Positions 35,130-46,550 of a DNA stretch of 64,000 nucleotides are shown here, piece after piece. The stretch's first letter is position 1; the number at the start of each line of letters is the position of its first letter. Source of the stretch: Symbiodinium natans (lineage: Eukaryota; Sar; Dinophyceae; Suessiales; Symbiodiniaceae); the NCBI GenBank assembly GCA_905221605.1, contig CAJNDS010000646.1, forward strand, positions 139,001 through 203,000, read 5' to 3'. Made by a program: the position numbers and the translations under genes. Below the pieces are notes generated by a model that saw only the letters and a list, made by a program, of their open reading frames with translations, was not told where the DNA came from and searched no databases.

Positions 35130-37535
35130 TTGCGTCAAACTTTTGCAGCAATGTATGCTTGCGCTTTTCGGAACTGCACACAACTAACCTAGCTGTCTTG
35201 CGAGAAGTGGACGTTTTGCATTCCTTTTCGATTGTCCGCCTTTGAAGATGACCACTGGAAACGCCTAGTGGCACCTCCAACCATGGGAGGGACCCAATCA
35301 TGCGCCGCCAAGAATGGTACGACGCTGACAGCGCACTAGGCTGCAAAGGGCTTACCCGATCGAGACACCCCACCAAGCAAAGTCTTAACAGCTTTTGGAA
35401 GGAGATGTATTGACACTTCCAAGAGCAGAGCTCTCAACTCTCAAAGCGATAATTTTCTTCCCTTTCGAGCATGAGAACGACAGAGTAAGTCACTGCCACC
35501 AAGAGGCTTCCGCTCCCCCATACTGTGGCATTCTGCCAAAGTGCGGGCCACATCGAATGTGCGCATAGAATTTGCTGCGAAACGCGGAAAACACGATACT
35601 GAATCCTGAAGGGGATCTTGCACAGCGTTCGCGGCGGCGGACACAGCTGGGGTTGGAGTGGACACACGCGTTCGAGTTGGAGTTGAGACATCTGCACCGG
35701 CACGATAGGCGAACAACAGGGAATGGCTCCTGGCAATGATGGGACGATTGGGGCGTTCACCTCCTGCGCTTGCTTCTGCAAGAATCAAAAAAAAACATTC
35801 AATACAATCCCCCACTGCTTGGTCACGGTGCGTGCCTCTTCATTGCACTGGTTTTCTGCCTTGCTAGACACTGCCTGGCGTGTTGGGCTGGAATGTCGAA
35901 TGGCAATACTCTTACAGAAGCCATCTTGGCACTTGATTCAAGGCCTAGGCTTGCACCGCCCGTCTTCAAATGTCGGCATGCAAGATTGTAACTTCCAACT
36001 TGCGAGTTGCCAACTTATCAGATGATTGCATGATGGTGGTTTTTCGCCGCTCTCTTCTGGCTGTCGGTTGGTTGTTGTTGCAGGGCGCGGCGTGGCGCGC
36101 GGTTAAAAATTAACAATAAGAAAGAGTTGCGCCGTGCGCGCTCAGCAGCCGCGCGTGGCGCTGCGCATAATAAGAAGGCGACGCAGGAAGTATGGCGCAC
36201 GGCGCCGCGCATGTAAGGGTAGCGTGCAAAGAATACCCCACAAGGCCGCCTGAATCCTGGCCAAAGAGCTGTGCCCCAAGACCCCAAAATATTTCCACGA
36301 TGCACCTGCAGCAAGTTCCGCAGCACGAAGGGCTCCAAAGACTTGAAACAGGTCATTGCCTGACAGCCAAAAAGCCAACTGGAAGCACCTCATGCGCTCG
36401 TGCAAATGCTGCTCCATCTTGTCCGCACTTTCCAATGTGGGACCTGACGTGTTGAACGGCTTGCGGCCGACTTCACGTCTGAAGCTGGCGAAAAAGCCGT
36501 CCAGCTTCTGAGTGCCACTCACACGCTTTTGCATGATCCACGTGGCACTGTTCCAAACTTTGACATTGAAGGTTTTCGCAAACTCTGGCTTTGGGGACTT
36601 GTGTCGCACAGCCGTGTGGGCCAGATGCAAAGACTCAAACTCGGAATGGCCTGTTAAATAAAGGGCTGTCCATAGTTCCGAGCTGTTTGCAGGCGCAAAC
36701 GGAACCTGGGGCAATGCTGGCATCAGAAGAGTTTCCCTCAACTCGTCCTGATCGGACTACCTCCTCCTTGACCGCCTTCAGAAATCCGATATGGAAGAGG
36801 CGCAAGCCAAACCTCACTGCTGTCCCGACGTGCAATCGCCAGGTACCCGGATCCACACCACGCGATTGCCCACTGTCTTGCTTCGAAAACTGATCTCGTC
36901 AAGTTCCGTGTTGTTCAGCCTGTCGATGATCGGAGTCAAGAACTTTCGGAAAGAAGAAAACAAGGTTCTAGTGGATCGATGATCAATTACCAACACCGCC
37001 GCCAGTTGTACACATCTCGACGACCACACCAAAAACTGTCCAAGAAGCAAAATCTGAGCCAAGTTTTTCATGTCAATAAATGCCAACAATCCAAAACAAA
37101 ACCAAGGCATCTTCAACAAGAAACAGTTTGACATTGCAGATAAATAAGGCTGGTGATTCAAGGCAAACAAGACAAATTGAAAGATTCATCAAACAGAAGT
37201 TTTCAAAAAGCAAAACATTAAGCATCAAAATTGACAACTTGAACCGCACAACATGCTACACATAAAAGAGGCAACATGTCACACGGTTATATTGCCGCGC
37301 AACATGCCACGCCCGCCTTGTTGCGTTGCTGTTTTGGTTGGTTGGGTTTCTTGATTGTGTTGCTTTTTTCTGACAAGCTGTTTCACACCAGAGACCACAA
37401 GAACGACCTACGTGCTACTGACAGTAAAGAGGCGCCCGCTTTAAAAAAAAGAAAACTGTCTTCAGATACTACCTGGAAAAGTGTAGCCCTCTTTTGGGTG
37501 CGCTTCTTTCCGCTGGCAATTGCGTTTGCCCTGTA
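35130..37535 (-). other. Unrecognised minus-strand coding remnant
   Basis: Open minus-strand pieces at 37170-36814 (VLVIDHRSTRTLFSSFRKFL core), 36856-36635 and 36741-36142 (WNSATWIMQKRVSGTQKLDG and MRCFQLAFWLSGNDLFQVFG cores) lie in order and look like one protein broken by frameshifts. I do not recognise the family. The rest of the interval shows nothing. Confidence 0.35.
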
Positions 37536-37538
37536 GTT

Positions 37539-37734
37539 GTGGAAGATTGTGGCTGATCAGTGATGTTTTTGTCATGTTTTGGATCAGCTTGTTTGCTTCG
37601 GAGTGATTTGGGAATCCGTGTGATCCCATCCTCGATGGTTTATGCCTCGTTGATTTCCAAGGAAATCATACGAGTGTGTTTTTGCCCAATACGCTATTTA
37701 AAGTGAGTGTGCAGTGTGTAGGAACTTCGTTCTG
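37539..37734 (+). repeat. 5' LTR, partial
   Basis: Matches 46892-47097, with an 11-base deletion and a few changes. It starts inside the LTR, about 340 bp downstream of the 3' LTR start. It includes TATTTAAAG at 37694-37702 as a possible promoter element. The match stops abruptly at GTTCTG. Confidence 0.85.
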
Positions 37735-37741
37735 TGCCTTG

Positions 37742-37756
37742 TGGTACGAGCCCGTG
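37742..37756 (+). promoter_or_regulatory. Candidate primer-binding site
   Basis: TGGTACGAGCCCGTG begins 7 bases after the end of the 5' LTR match. The TGG start fits pairing with a tRNA 3' CCA end. The tRNA could not be named. Confidence 0.35.
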
Positions 37757-38133
37757 TATGGTCTTTGGTTGTCTGCCAGGACTCTGTGAGTGCCTGGAGG
37801 CAAGTTTGGGTTTGGAGCCCAGACTGCCAGTGGACCGGAATCTCTTGTACTCGGACCGTGTAAGTGAGTACCGGGAAGCCTACCCTGTGAGGAGGCGGAT
37901 CCGGACTCATCAGGCTTGGAAGCAGTTGGTTCAGCGGCTGTTGAGGCACTTTGGAGCCCGGGCAAGGTGGTTTGTCTGGAACTGGATTGGTTGTGACCGA
38001 TCTTGGAGGAATACGGTGCTTGGTAGAGTAGAACTAAGGTTCTTCAGGAGCCTGGACCATCTGGTGTTGGTGAGAGATTTTCGCCAGAAGACGTTGTGGA
38101 GAGACTGCAGGCTGGAGCCTGAGTTCAGGAACT

Positions 38134-41088
38134 ATGTTGAATACATCCCCACGACATACCAGTGGAGCTCATGTGAGGAGTCCAAGAGGTGGACGAGAGC
38201 GTGGAAGCTCTGTGCCCATCATGGATGCTGAGACAAGGCGAAGGGTAGACCCTTTTCCGGGTTTGGGAAATCCCAACCCACTGTGGGTGCAAGGTTTGGC
38301 ACAAGGAAGCCAACCTGTGTATGGCCCAGTGCCCAGAGGTCGAACTCCCGCCAGAAGCCCTCATGGGGTAGCTACTGGAGCACCCCAACAGACAATGGGA
38401 GGCCCTTCGTTTCCCCCTGGTTTGCCTCAGCAAGCGGTAGGAAGTCCTTCGTTACCACCAGGACTATCCACTGGACCTCCTCAACCTGTGGTGACACCAT
38501 CACAAACATCACCCGACGTGCAAGGGTTGACGAGACAAGTGCGAGAATTGGAAAGCATGATGCAGCAACTGGTTGTGCAGCAACAGCAGTTTATGCAAAC
38601 GATGACTTCGTCCATGGTGCAGCAACAGCAGCAGCATCAGCAGTGGATGATACAGCAGCATCAGCAACAGCAGCCACAGCAACAGCAACAGGTGAATCCC
38701 CCCTTACCTCAGGATGGTGTTCCTGAGAACATGCCCAGTTCTTCTTCGGGATGTCAAGGTGCATCGCCAGTGGGTACTCCTGCGAAGGGGACCCAGCTTT
38801 TTCGGATGGCGAGCCCAAGTCCCCCACTGAGACCTCCACCTCTGGAGCAAGAAAGGGAAAGGGATGTGTTTGCTCGATCGGACAAATGGTTGCCCAGTTT
38901 GCCGACCATTGACTTTTCGTCTTGGAAGGATCGCATCTCTGAAGCTCTTGGATTCTTGACCTGGATGGAGAAGCTGACCAGTTGGGTTGGTTTGGGTTCA
39001 GAAGTGTTTCCCAATGAGCTCATGCATGCGGTGAAGACTCAAGAAGAGTCTCGGCTGAAACAGGATCGACTTACTGTGGAGCAACAGAAGAGGTCGACGA
39101 GGCTGATGCACATCCTGCGACAGACTTTTGCAAATCATGAGAAGAGTTCTCTGATTTTGCAGACATATGTTGAAAGTGAGAGCACTTATCAACAATCTGG
39201 TTTTGTGGCTTTGAGATTGCTGGCGAAGGAGTTTTGCCTGAAGTCGCGAGCTGAATGCCTGTTCTTTCGGTCGCAGCTGGTGAATCAAACCGTGAAAGCA
39301 CCCAGTATTCCGGAGATCATTCGAAAGATTGAGCATGAGTTGAACAAGTACACCAAGCTGCTCAATAGTCTTGATCCCGATGTGCATGCTGGTGGTTTGC
39401 AGATCCAAGAAGCGGATTCGGTTATGGTTTTGCTGCGCAGTTTGCCAGATCGGTGTAGAAGCCATTGCTTGTTGCATGGCGATAGTGAATCGTTTGAAGA
39501 TCTGAAAAGAGTTGCTCTGAAGTTTGAGGTGCAACAAAGGGTGTGGTCAGAAGCCCCTGGCACGAAGCTTCAACCTTTTCGAGATCCCAATGAGGGAAAG
39601 GGCAACGAAGGAAAACCAAAAGGCAAAGGAAAGGAACAGAAAGGCAAGCGCGAATCAAGCAAAGGTGCTGGCAAACGAGCTTCAAGCCAGAACAAGAAGG
39701 ATGTGGAGTGCTATGTGTGTGGTGGAAAGGGACATTATGCCCGCGATTGCTGGTATAAGGAGGGAGATTCAGGCAAGAAGCCCAATTCCCCCAATGCTAA
39801 GGCGAAAGCCAAGGCAAAAGGAGATCCCAAGAAGAAGCCCGAAAAGGGAAAGCCCAAAGGAAAAGGCAAAGGAAAGGGGAAGACAGTTGCTGAAGTCTCC
39901 CAAGAGGGTGAGTCGAGTGACTACCAGCTAACTGGAGGTGAATGGAATGAACCTGAGTCAGAGGCCCGAGTGGAATCTGTGTTGCAACCTCTGGAAGAAT
40001 TGCTCGATGAAGTGAGAAAAGAGTGGATTCCCCGGAGTACTGATGAGATAGATTGGTCATGGGAAGTTGAGACGAGAGTCCGGATTGCCGAGTTGGAGCA
40101 TCGGATCTCTACCGATTTATCTCAGATGTTGCCATCTAAGTCAGTTCGGTCTTTGATGAAACCTCCGATGAATCAAGTCAAAAGCATGGAAAAGGATGAT
40201 GCAAGCAAATGGTGGTTGATTGACTCAGGAGCATCGGTGACTGTGATTGCGAAAAGATACTTGGATGAGTTCCAGATCTTGGATCGGAAGGCGTTGGGAC
40301 CTAATGAGAGGTACTCAGCAGCCAACGATACCCCGGTGAATGTCTTCGAGCGAGTTCGCATCCGAGCCTTGCTGCCTATGTATGAAGGAAAGCAGTATCT
40401 TGGTTTGACATCGGTGTGTGTGACTGGAGTTGTAGCAGATGTGGCTCACAACATCTTGAGCACCGAGCAGATGGTGAATACTGGTTGGGAAGTGAAGTTC
40501 ACTCGAAGAGAAATTTCGCTGCGACACGAGAAGAAAGGAGTCATGGGATATGGAGTATCCTGGGCTGGATGTCCTTGGATCTACCTGCAAGGTGATGCTG
40601 GAAAGCGAAAGAAAGTAACCTTTGGAAGAACTGAGGTTCGACCCATGGATGTGGATGATGGCCAACGACCGATGGAGGTTGATCAGATGCAGTCAGTGCA
40701 GTCAATGACCAAGAAAAAGCAAGAAGAAATGGAGCTGCATCGGATGCGAGGCCACATTCCTTTTTCGTCCGAATGTCCTCATTGTCGGATGACAAGAGGA
40801 ACAACCCAGCATCGTCGGACCAAGGATGCTCAAGACCGACCCGTGGCGTTGCAAGCAGATTTCTGCTTCATCAACCTGGTAACTGGTACTTTTGCGAAAG
40901 ACCAGCCGACGGCTCCCAACATGAAAGTACTGGTCATGACTGAAATGTCAACCAGAATGATTGGATGTCTGTTGGTAGGGACCAATGCTGACAATACCTC
41001 CAGCTGGATTCGTTATTGGATGAATGCTTTCGGACTGGACATTGGAATGCTTTCGGACTGGACATTGCAGGGTCTGCTGTACTGTTGA
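38134..41088 (+). CDS. Copia Gag-protease-integrase N-terminus (frame-shifted gag-pol part 1)
   Basis: 984 codons from ATG. A Pro/Gly-rich N-terminus is followed by a Gln-rich coiled region (about residues 135-190), a helical Gag body, Lys/Gly-rich linkers around a CCHC zinc knuckle (CYVCGGKGHYARDC, about 526-539), an aspartic protease start (WLIDSGASVTVIA, about 695-707), a pre-integrase HHCC remnant (LHRMRGHIPF...CPHC) and the first integrase Asp (QADFCF, about 908). The frame ends prematurely at a TGA because 23 bases (41022-41044) are duplicated immediately (41045-41067). Without the duplication it would continue directly into the next frame. The intact ancestor is therefore one polyprotein of about 2,660 residues. 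Confidence 0.9.
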   Translation: MLNTSPRHTSGAHVRSPRGGRERGSSVPIMDAETRRRVDPFPGLGNPNPLWVQGLAQGSQPVYGPVPRGRTPARSPHGVATGAPQQTMGGPSFPPGLPQQAVGSPSLPPGLSTGPPQPVVTPSQTSPDVQGLTRQVRELESMMQQLVVQQQQFMQTMTSSMVQQQQQHQQWMIQQHQQQQPQQQQQVNPPLPQDGVPENMPSSSSGCQGASPVGTPAKGTQLFRMASPSPPLRPPPLEQERERDVFARSDKWLPSLPTIDFSSWKDRISEALGFLTWMEKLTSWVGLGSEVFPNELMHAVKTQEESRLKQDRLTVEQQKRSTRLMHILRQTFANHEKSSLILQTYVESESTYQQSGFVALRLLAKEFCLKSRAECLFFRSQLVNQTVKAPSIPEIIRKIEHELNKYTKLLNSLDPDVHAGGLQIQEADSVMVLLRSLPDRCRSHCLLHGDSESFEDLKRVALKFEVQQRVWSEAPGTKLQPFRDPNEGKGNEGKPKGKGKEQKGKRESSKGAGKRASSQNKKDVECYVCGGKGHYARDCWYKEGDSGKKPNSPNAKAKAKAKGDPKKKPEKGKPKGKGKGKGKTVAEVSQEGESSDYQLTGGEWNEPESEARVESVLQPLEELLDEVRKEWIPRSTDEIDWSWEVETRVRIAELEHRISTDLSQMLPSKSVRSLMKPPMNQVKSMEKDDASKWWLIDSGASVTVIAKRYLDEFQILDRKALGPNERYSAANDTPVNVFERVRIRALLPMYEGKQYLGLTSVCVTGVVADVAHNILSTEQMVNTGWEVKFTRREISLRHEKKGVMGYGVSWAGCPWIYLQGDAGKRKKVTFGRTEVRPMDVDDGQRPMEVDQMQSVQSMTKKKQEEMELHRMRGHIPFSSECPHCRMTRGTTQHRRTKDAQDRPVALQADFCFINLVTGTFAKDQPTAPNMKVLVMTEMSTRMIGCLLVGTNADNTSSWIRYWMNAFGLDIGMLSDWTLQGLLYC
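41022..41067 (+). repeat. 23-bp tandem duplication that breaks gag-pol
   Basis: Two perfect adjacent copies beginning GAATGCTTTCGGACTGGACA. Since 23 is not a multiple of 3, the frame moves and stops at 41086. It falls in the integrase core. Confidence 0.97.
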
Positions 41089-44000
41089 GGACAGACAGCG
41101 AGACAGCGGTGAGCGCCCTCATCAAGAGAGCCAATCTGGGGATTAGGATTGTGACCCAAAGAGCACCTCCGCAGGGACATGAAGCGGTTGGTGGTGTGGA
41201 AAGGGCAGTGAGAACACTCAAGGAGTTGTTCAGCACGGTGAGGTTGGATCTACGAGCGCAGGGCTTTGACTTGAAAAGAAGTCCTCGAGCGTTTGAGTTT
41301 GGTCTGATTTACTGTGCTGCAATGCACAATCACCATGCAGCTGCCTTTGATGGGAAGAAATCACCCCAGGAGTTGGTACTACAGAGATCCCTCCATGAGT
41401 GTGGATCGTCGTTGATAGGTGCTACAGTTCTGGCTGAGCTACCGGATTCGATGAAAACCACGGCGCTCTCCCGGTTTGTGGAAGCAGCCTATGTGTACCC
41501 TGAAGTTGGTGGCTTGACTCATGTTGTGAGTGCCATGGTGGATGGTTGTCCAAAACACTTTCGAGCAAAGTCCATCAAGCACATCGTTCCGTTGAAGATT
41601 GGGTTGGAGCATTGTCAACATTTGCTCAAGGAGCATGATCCATCGGATACATTGGCTCCCCCGATTCTGAAGGAGAAAGAGGATGGTGTGCCCGATCGGA
41701 TTGAAGGTGAAGCGGACAAGGCCTTTGAGGGCCGAGTGTCTGAGGGACCGACCACCGACATGAGCAAAGTTGGACCTCCAGCTGCATGGGTGAAGGAACA
41801 TGGTGGCACAGCGAACTGTCCTGCGTGTGGTCCAAAAAGAGGAAAAGCCAACCACAATGCTGAATGCCGAAAACGGTATGATGATTGGTTGAAAGCTCAA
41901 CGACAACGGTTGGAATCGAAAGAACCAACAGAGGAAACTCCAAAAATGGACCAGAGAAGCTCAAAGGATGCGGGGGTGATGGAGTCTGGAAGTGAGCCTT
42001 CACTCCTGAAACGCCCGAAGATCACCTATGAGAGTCGACCAGATCCCAAGTTGGAGGAGAGGCAAAGCGTCCCAACACCTGCGACAGAAGTTGTGGATGT
42101 TGACATGGAGGATTTTGAGGATCCAAGTTTGCCTTACCAAGGGATTCCAGATGAGGCAATGGAACCTGGATACTTCGAAGGAGAAACTCCCGCTGAGGAT
42201 GAAGCGATCCCAATGGAGGAAGAAAAACCTCAAATGGATGTGGATTCAGTTCCAAATGAGTCCAGTCGAGTTCCCCGGCGTTTAGAGAGTTTAACTTCAG
42301 ATGTGAACTCAGTTCCAGATGAGTCCAATCGAGTTCCCCGGCTGATCAATCGTATTTATTTAGACCCAAGACTCGATGTGCCTCAAGGTCCTATTAAAAT
42401 GGTAAGCAGTGACGAGAGTCCGAAGTTGGTACATGTGACCAATTCGATTTTGCTCAACAAGAATAGCACTTTCCCGGAGTCCATGAAGGTGTGTGGATCC
42501 CAAGTTTGGCTGGCAAGACCCACGAGTGTTCTGTCTGAGATAGATGGATGTCCATTAGATGTGGATAAAACAGTGGAAGGCCGGCGAACTGAGCTGCAGA
42601 GTATGACTGCTCACAAAGCAGGGAGAGTGGTTGGAGCAGACGAGGCTCAGAAGTTTGCTCGTCAGCATGGGATAAAGATCATCCCAACCCGATGGGTCAT
42701 AGGCCCAAAGGTGGTGAATGGCAAGGAAGCTGTGAGAGCTCGGTGTGTGGTGCAAGACATCGCAAAGGGGAGCACAGCATCATCTTTAGGACTGAGTGCT
42801 ACGACTCCTTCTTTAGAAGCGTTACGGACGCTTTTGGCCATTGCTTCGGTAGATGCTATGGATATCGCAACTTTGGATGTTAGCACTGCATTCTTGCATT
42901 CCCCCCTTCCGAAAGGATCGAAGGCGATTATCCAATTGCCCAAGGATGTTTCCGCCTGCAAGGACTATTATGTCCCGGTGTTTATGATTCTGGATCAAGC
43001 CATGAATGGTTTGAGAGTTGCCGCCAAAGCTTGGAACTTGAAGCTGGCGACAGTTGTGAAGAAAGTTGGGTTGAAGCAATGCCCAACGGAACCTTCCGTC
43101 TTCGAGGGCACTGTGAGAGGGAAAAGATTCCTCATGTTGTGCTATGTGGACGATTTGATTCTGTGTGGCACTAGAGATGCCATTCGGTTGGTGACCGACA
43201 CCCTGAACGGAGAGTTGAAGATCAAGGAAACGGGTCGAATCACTTCCACTGGTGGAAAGATCACCTTTTTGGGGCGAGAGATTGAGAGACAAGGGAGTCA
43301 TCTCAGGATGCGAGTGCCCCCGGCATACTTAGATGCCCTGTTCGAGACAGAGTTCTGTAAGGACCTGAAGGTGGTTACTGCTCCTCCGGACATCGTGAAA
43401 ACGGTCGAGAAGGGCAGAGCAAGTGGTTCGGATCCTGAGTTGAGTGACACTGCAGCTGCGAGGTACAGAGCAGTACTTGGCCGGATTGCATGGTGGGGTC
43501 AGTCGAGACCTGACCTGAGTAGGTGGATGTCCATTCTTTCGCAAGGACAGTCCAAGCCAACAGCATGCTTTGAGCAAGCATTGCGACAAGTGATTAGGTT
43601 CCTAAAGGGACAATACCATGCATGGCAGTACTTTGGCCCTGATGGGAATGTACCAGACAGTGGGCCGGCGCAGCTGGAAGTGTATGCGGATGCCAGTTGG
43701 GCACCCCAAGCGTCGTTAGGACGAAGATCTGTGTCGGGCATAGCCATCTTTTATAGAGGATGCCTGATCAAGGGAATCTCTCGAGTTCAAGGGTGTGTAT
43801 CGCTGAGTTCTTGTGAAGCCGAGTTGAGAGCCATCTTGACTGCGGTACAGGAGAGTGAGGGACTTGCGACTTTGATCGGTCAGTTGGCCGAGTCAGATGT
43901 CACGATCCGATTGCACACTGACAGTTCCTCAGCGAGAGCGGTTTTGCTAAACCGTGGGTTGAGTAGGCGAGTTCGCCACTTAGACATCGCTGTCTGCTAT

Positions 44001-46154
44001 CTTCAGGAGCGGATACAGGAAGCTCAGACCTTGAAGGTCATTTGGTGCCCGACAGCGGGAATGATCGCTGACGTTCTTACAAAGTGCTTGAGTCAAGTGA
44101 CATTCTGTCAGCACCAGCAAGCTATGGGTATATACCCTGGTGAAGATGTGCAGCAGGTGTGGAGGATCTGTGGAATCCGACCAAGGGTTGGAGTTCAGGC
44201 ATGCCAGTTTGCCGAGGCAACTGGATGCAGTGTGGAGCAAGTTGGATCGTTGAAAAGTGTGAAAAAGTGTGGCGAAGTTTTTGAAAATTTCCAACTTAGA
44301 AGTCCCGAAACCCTTCGTGAAGACTCTTCCCCTGAGGTTCAAGAAATCGATTTATGGTCCAACCGCAAAAGCTTTGGTTCAAGCACCACGGAAGCTAGCC
44401 CTAGCCTGGAGCCTGTACCTTTGGTGAAGGACAGGAAAATGGCAGCTGAAGACAGCAGGAAGGGTGAGCAGGGTGCTGAGATGAAAAGCCCCTTTTGGTG
44501 TAAGGTTTGCAAATGGTTGTTCAGATCCGAGCATGCTGCCGGGTTGAGCTGGGATGAAAGTGGCAAGCCCAAGTGCGAAAAGTGCAAACAGACTGTGACA
44601 GTCTCTGGCACGGATGCAAGCCATGCATTCCATCTCCGAGAGGCAGAGAAGGAGCGCCGAGCTGCTGGAAAAAGGGGTGATAAAGGTGAAAGCCGAGGCT
44701 CAGGCCAAGCTGCACCGAAACCCAAGGCCATGCCGAAGGTGATTGAACGGATGGTCGACGTGTTTCCGGAGCTGGCGGATCCAGAGCCGCCGAAGTGGTT
44801 CGGTGATGTGTCATGGAGTATCTGCCGGCGCGGAACTCCAGTGGATGAGCTAGAGCTCAAGGACGTGGTAGGCACGCTATCCGACAAGGATATGTTGCGC
44901 TATCAGAGCTCATACGAGAAGCTAGTGAAGCCCATCCAGGAGGTGTGTGAGCTACAGGAGAAACCCACGAAGATCTTCGGAATCTTGGATGTCCGTGGAC
45001 AGATTGGTGGCAAGGCCATCATCTGGGAGATGGCAGTGAATGAAGGAGGACTGTACATGGAAGTGCCGCCGGGAACGTGTGGCCTGGCGATGTTGAGCTT
45101 CGTGAGGTACTTGAAGAGAAAAGGGATAGTCCCTGTTTTGCTTCTGGGTGAGCACCAGGACCTCGGAGTCTTGCGGATGGTGGATCTGTTGTGCATGCTA
45201 CCCATTTTGGGAGCAGAGAGGGTCATGGAGGATGAAGCTGAGAGCTCGTATTATCCCCCATGGGTGTTGCGCTGGAAGAGAAGTGCAAAGGAAGGATCCT
45301 TGGTGTTTAAGGAACTGGTGGAGCGAGTGCGAGTGATTTCGATGTTGTCGTGTGATACACTTCGGATTCACGAGCCGGAGCTGAGGGAGAGACCAGTCCC
45401 CAAGTGGTCGTTTGTGGCCTACAGCCACTACAGATCCGTGATGGAGTCTGTTGCAGGATTCTTGGAGGACCTGGAGAAAAAGAAAGAGGAGATCACCGAC
45501 ACGCAGAGGGCGGCAAGCTGGAAGAAGGTGGTTGCGAGTGAGACTCGAAGCGGTGTTGTGTGGATCTGCAAGTGTAAGTGGCACTTGCCGACCGACTATG
45601 TGGTGAGGTTCAACTTGACGTTGCCTGCCGACATGTGGCAGCAAGCCTTTGGGATCATGGGTGAGAATGTTGGGAAACTCGAGAAGGAGGAAAAGGACCT
45701 GAAGCGGATCCTCAAGGCTGCAGCGGAACAGCAAGACCGAGAGTTCGAGGAAGCTGAGCGAAAGCGCAAGCGCATCGCCGACCTGTCAGCTGCCGAGGAA
45801 GAAGCTGCTAAGAGAGCAAAGCTGGAAGGCGAAGCGGTTCGCTCGCCTGTGTCAGTTGTACCATCTGAGTTGGATGCAGCAGCTATCGCGCAGATTGCTG
45901 AGCGTGTGAAGGCAAGCTTTAGTGTTGCCGATTTGGAGCTGATGTTGGAAGAGAAGAAGAGAAAGGTTGGAGACCAGCCAACTGAGAGGCCTGCGGAGAC
46001 GCCAGCTGAGCCTAGCCGATCTTCGCAGGATGTGATGATGGAAACGAGGACGGCTGAGTTGGCGGAGATGAAGGAAGCCGCCAAGGAGCGCCGCGCCAAG
46101 TTGATGGAGTCAACTGGAGCTGGCGAGAAGAAGGGCGAAGAGGATGAAGAATGA
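41068..46154 (+). CDS. Copia integrase-RT-RNase H with 680-residue extension (gag-pol part 2)
   Basis: Continuation of the copia polyprotein. It is open from 41016, but there is no ATG at its head, consistent with loss of frame rather than a separate gene. It contains integrase Asp and Glu (LLRTDSETAV; GVERAVRTL), an acidic variable linker, RT (DIATLDVSTAFL; catalytic YVDDLIL at about 43143-43163) and RNase H (YADASWAP; SSCEAEL; HTDSSSARAV). After the usual copia end (ADVLTKCLS, about 44070-44100) come some 680 extra residues: a Cys-x2-Cys pair (CKVCKWLF) with a second pair (CEKCKQ), a conserved globular part (HLPTDYVVRFNL), then a charged coiled coil rich in Glu/Lys/Ala. The extension is preserved in another copy at 50366-51374. 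Function unknown. Confidence 0.88.
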
Positions 46155-46550
46155 ACTGAGATGCTAAGTGATCTCAGTGGTTGGGTGGGTGAGTGAAACC
46201 CGCAGCCATTTTTTTGGAAGCCATGGCCGCGTTGCCGCCATGGAGCGCCCGCGATTTTTCTGGTTAGTGTGAGCCCTTGTTTCAGTGCATGAGAAGTTTG
46301 CAAAGAGGAGGCAAAATGATGATGAAACTCAACGAGGGACTCTATAGCCCCTTCTGCAAGGCGTCTGATTGCCACCTCTGAAGACGTTTTTGGCTGATGG
46401 TACGCTGGAAGAAGCGAAACTATGAAGCCAATCTTTTCCTGAAGGATCAGCTAGCCGATGCTAGTTGGTGAGTTTGGTGACCTGGAAGATGCGAGACTGA
46501 GGAGGAGTACCACGACAAGGTCGAGTGCTGAGTGGGAAACATCTGAAGCT

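Noticed and set aside
34706-35376. Arg/Thr/Asp-rich frames on both strands
   Set aside because: Artefact of the GTCCGCG satellite.
45596-46375. 259-codon minus-strand frame opposite the copia extension
   Set aside because: Antisense shadow of a Glu/Lys/Ala-rich coiled coil (gives Ser/Phe/Leu-rich sequence); the sense strand is conserved in two copies.
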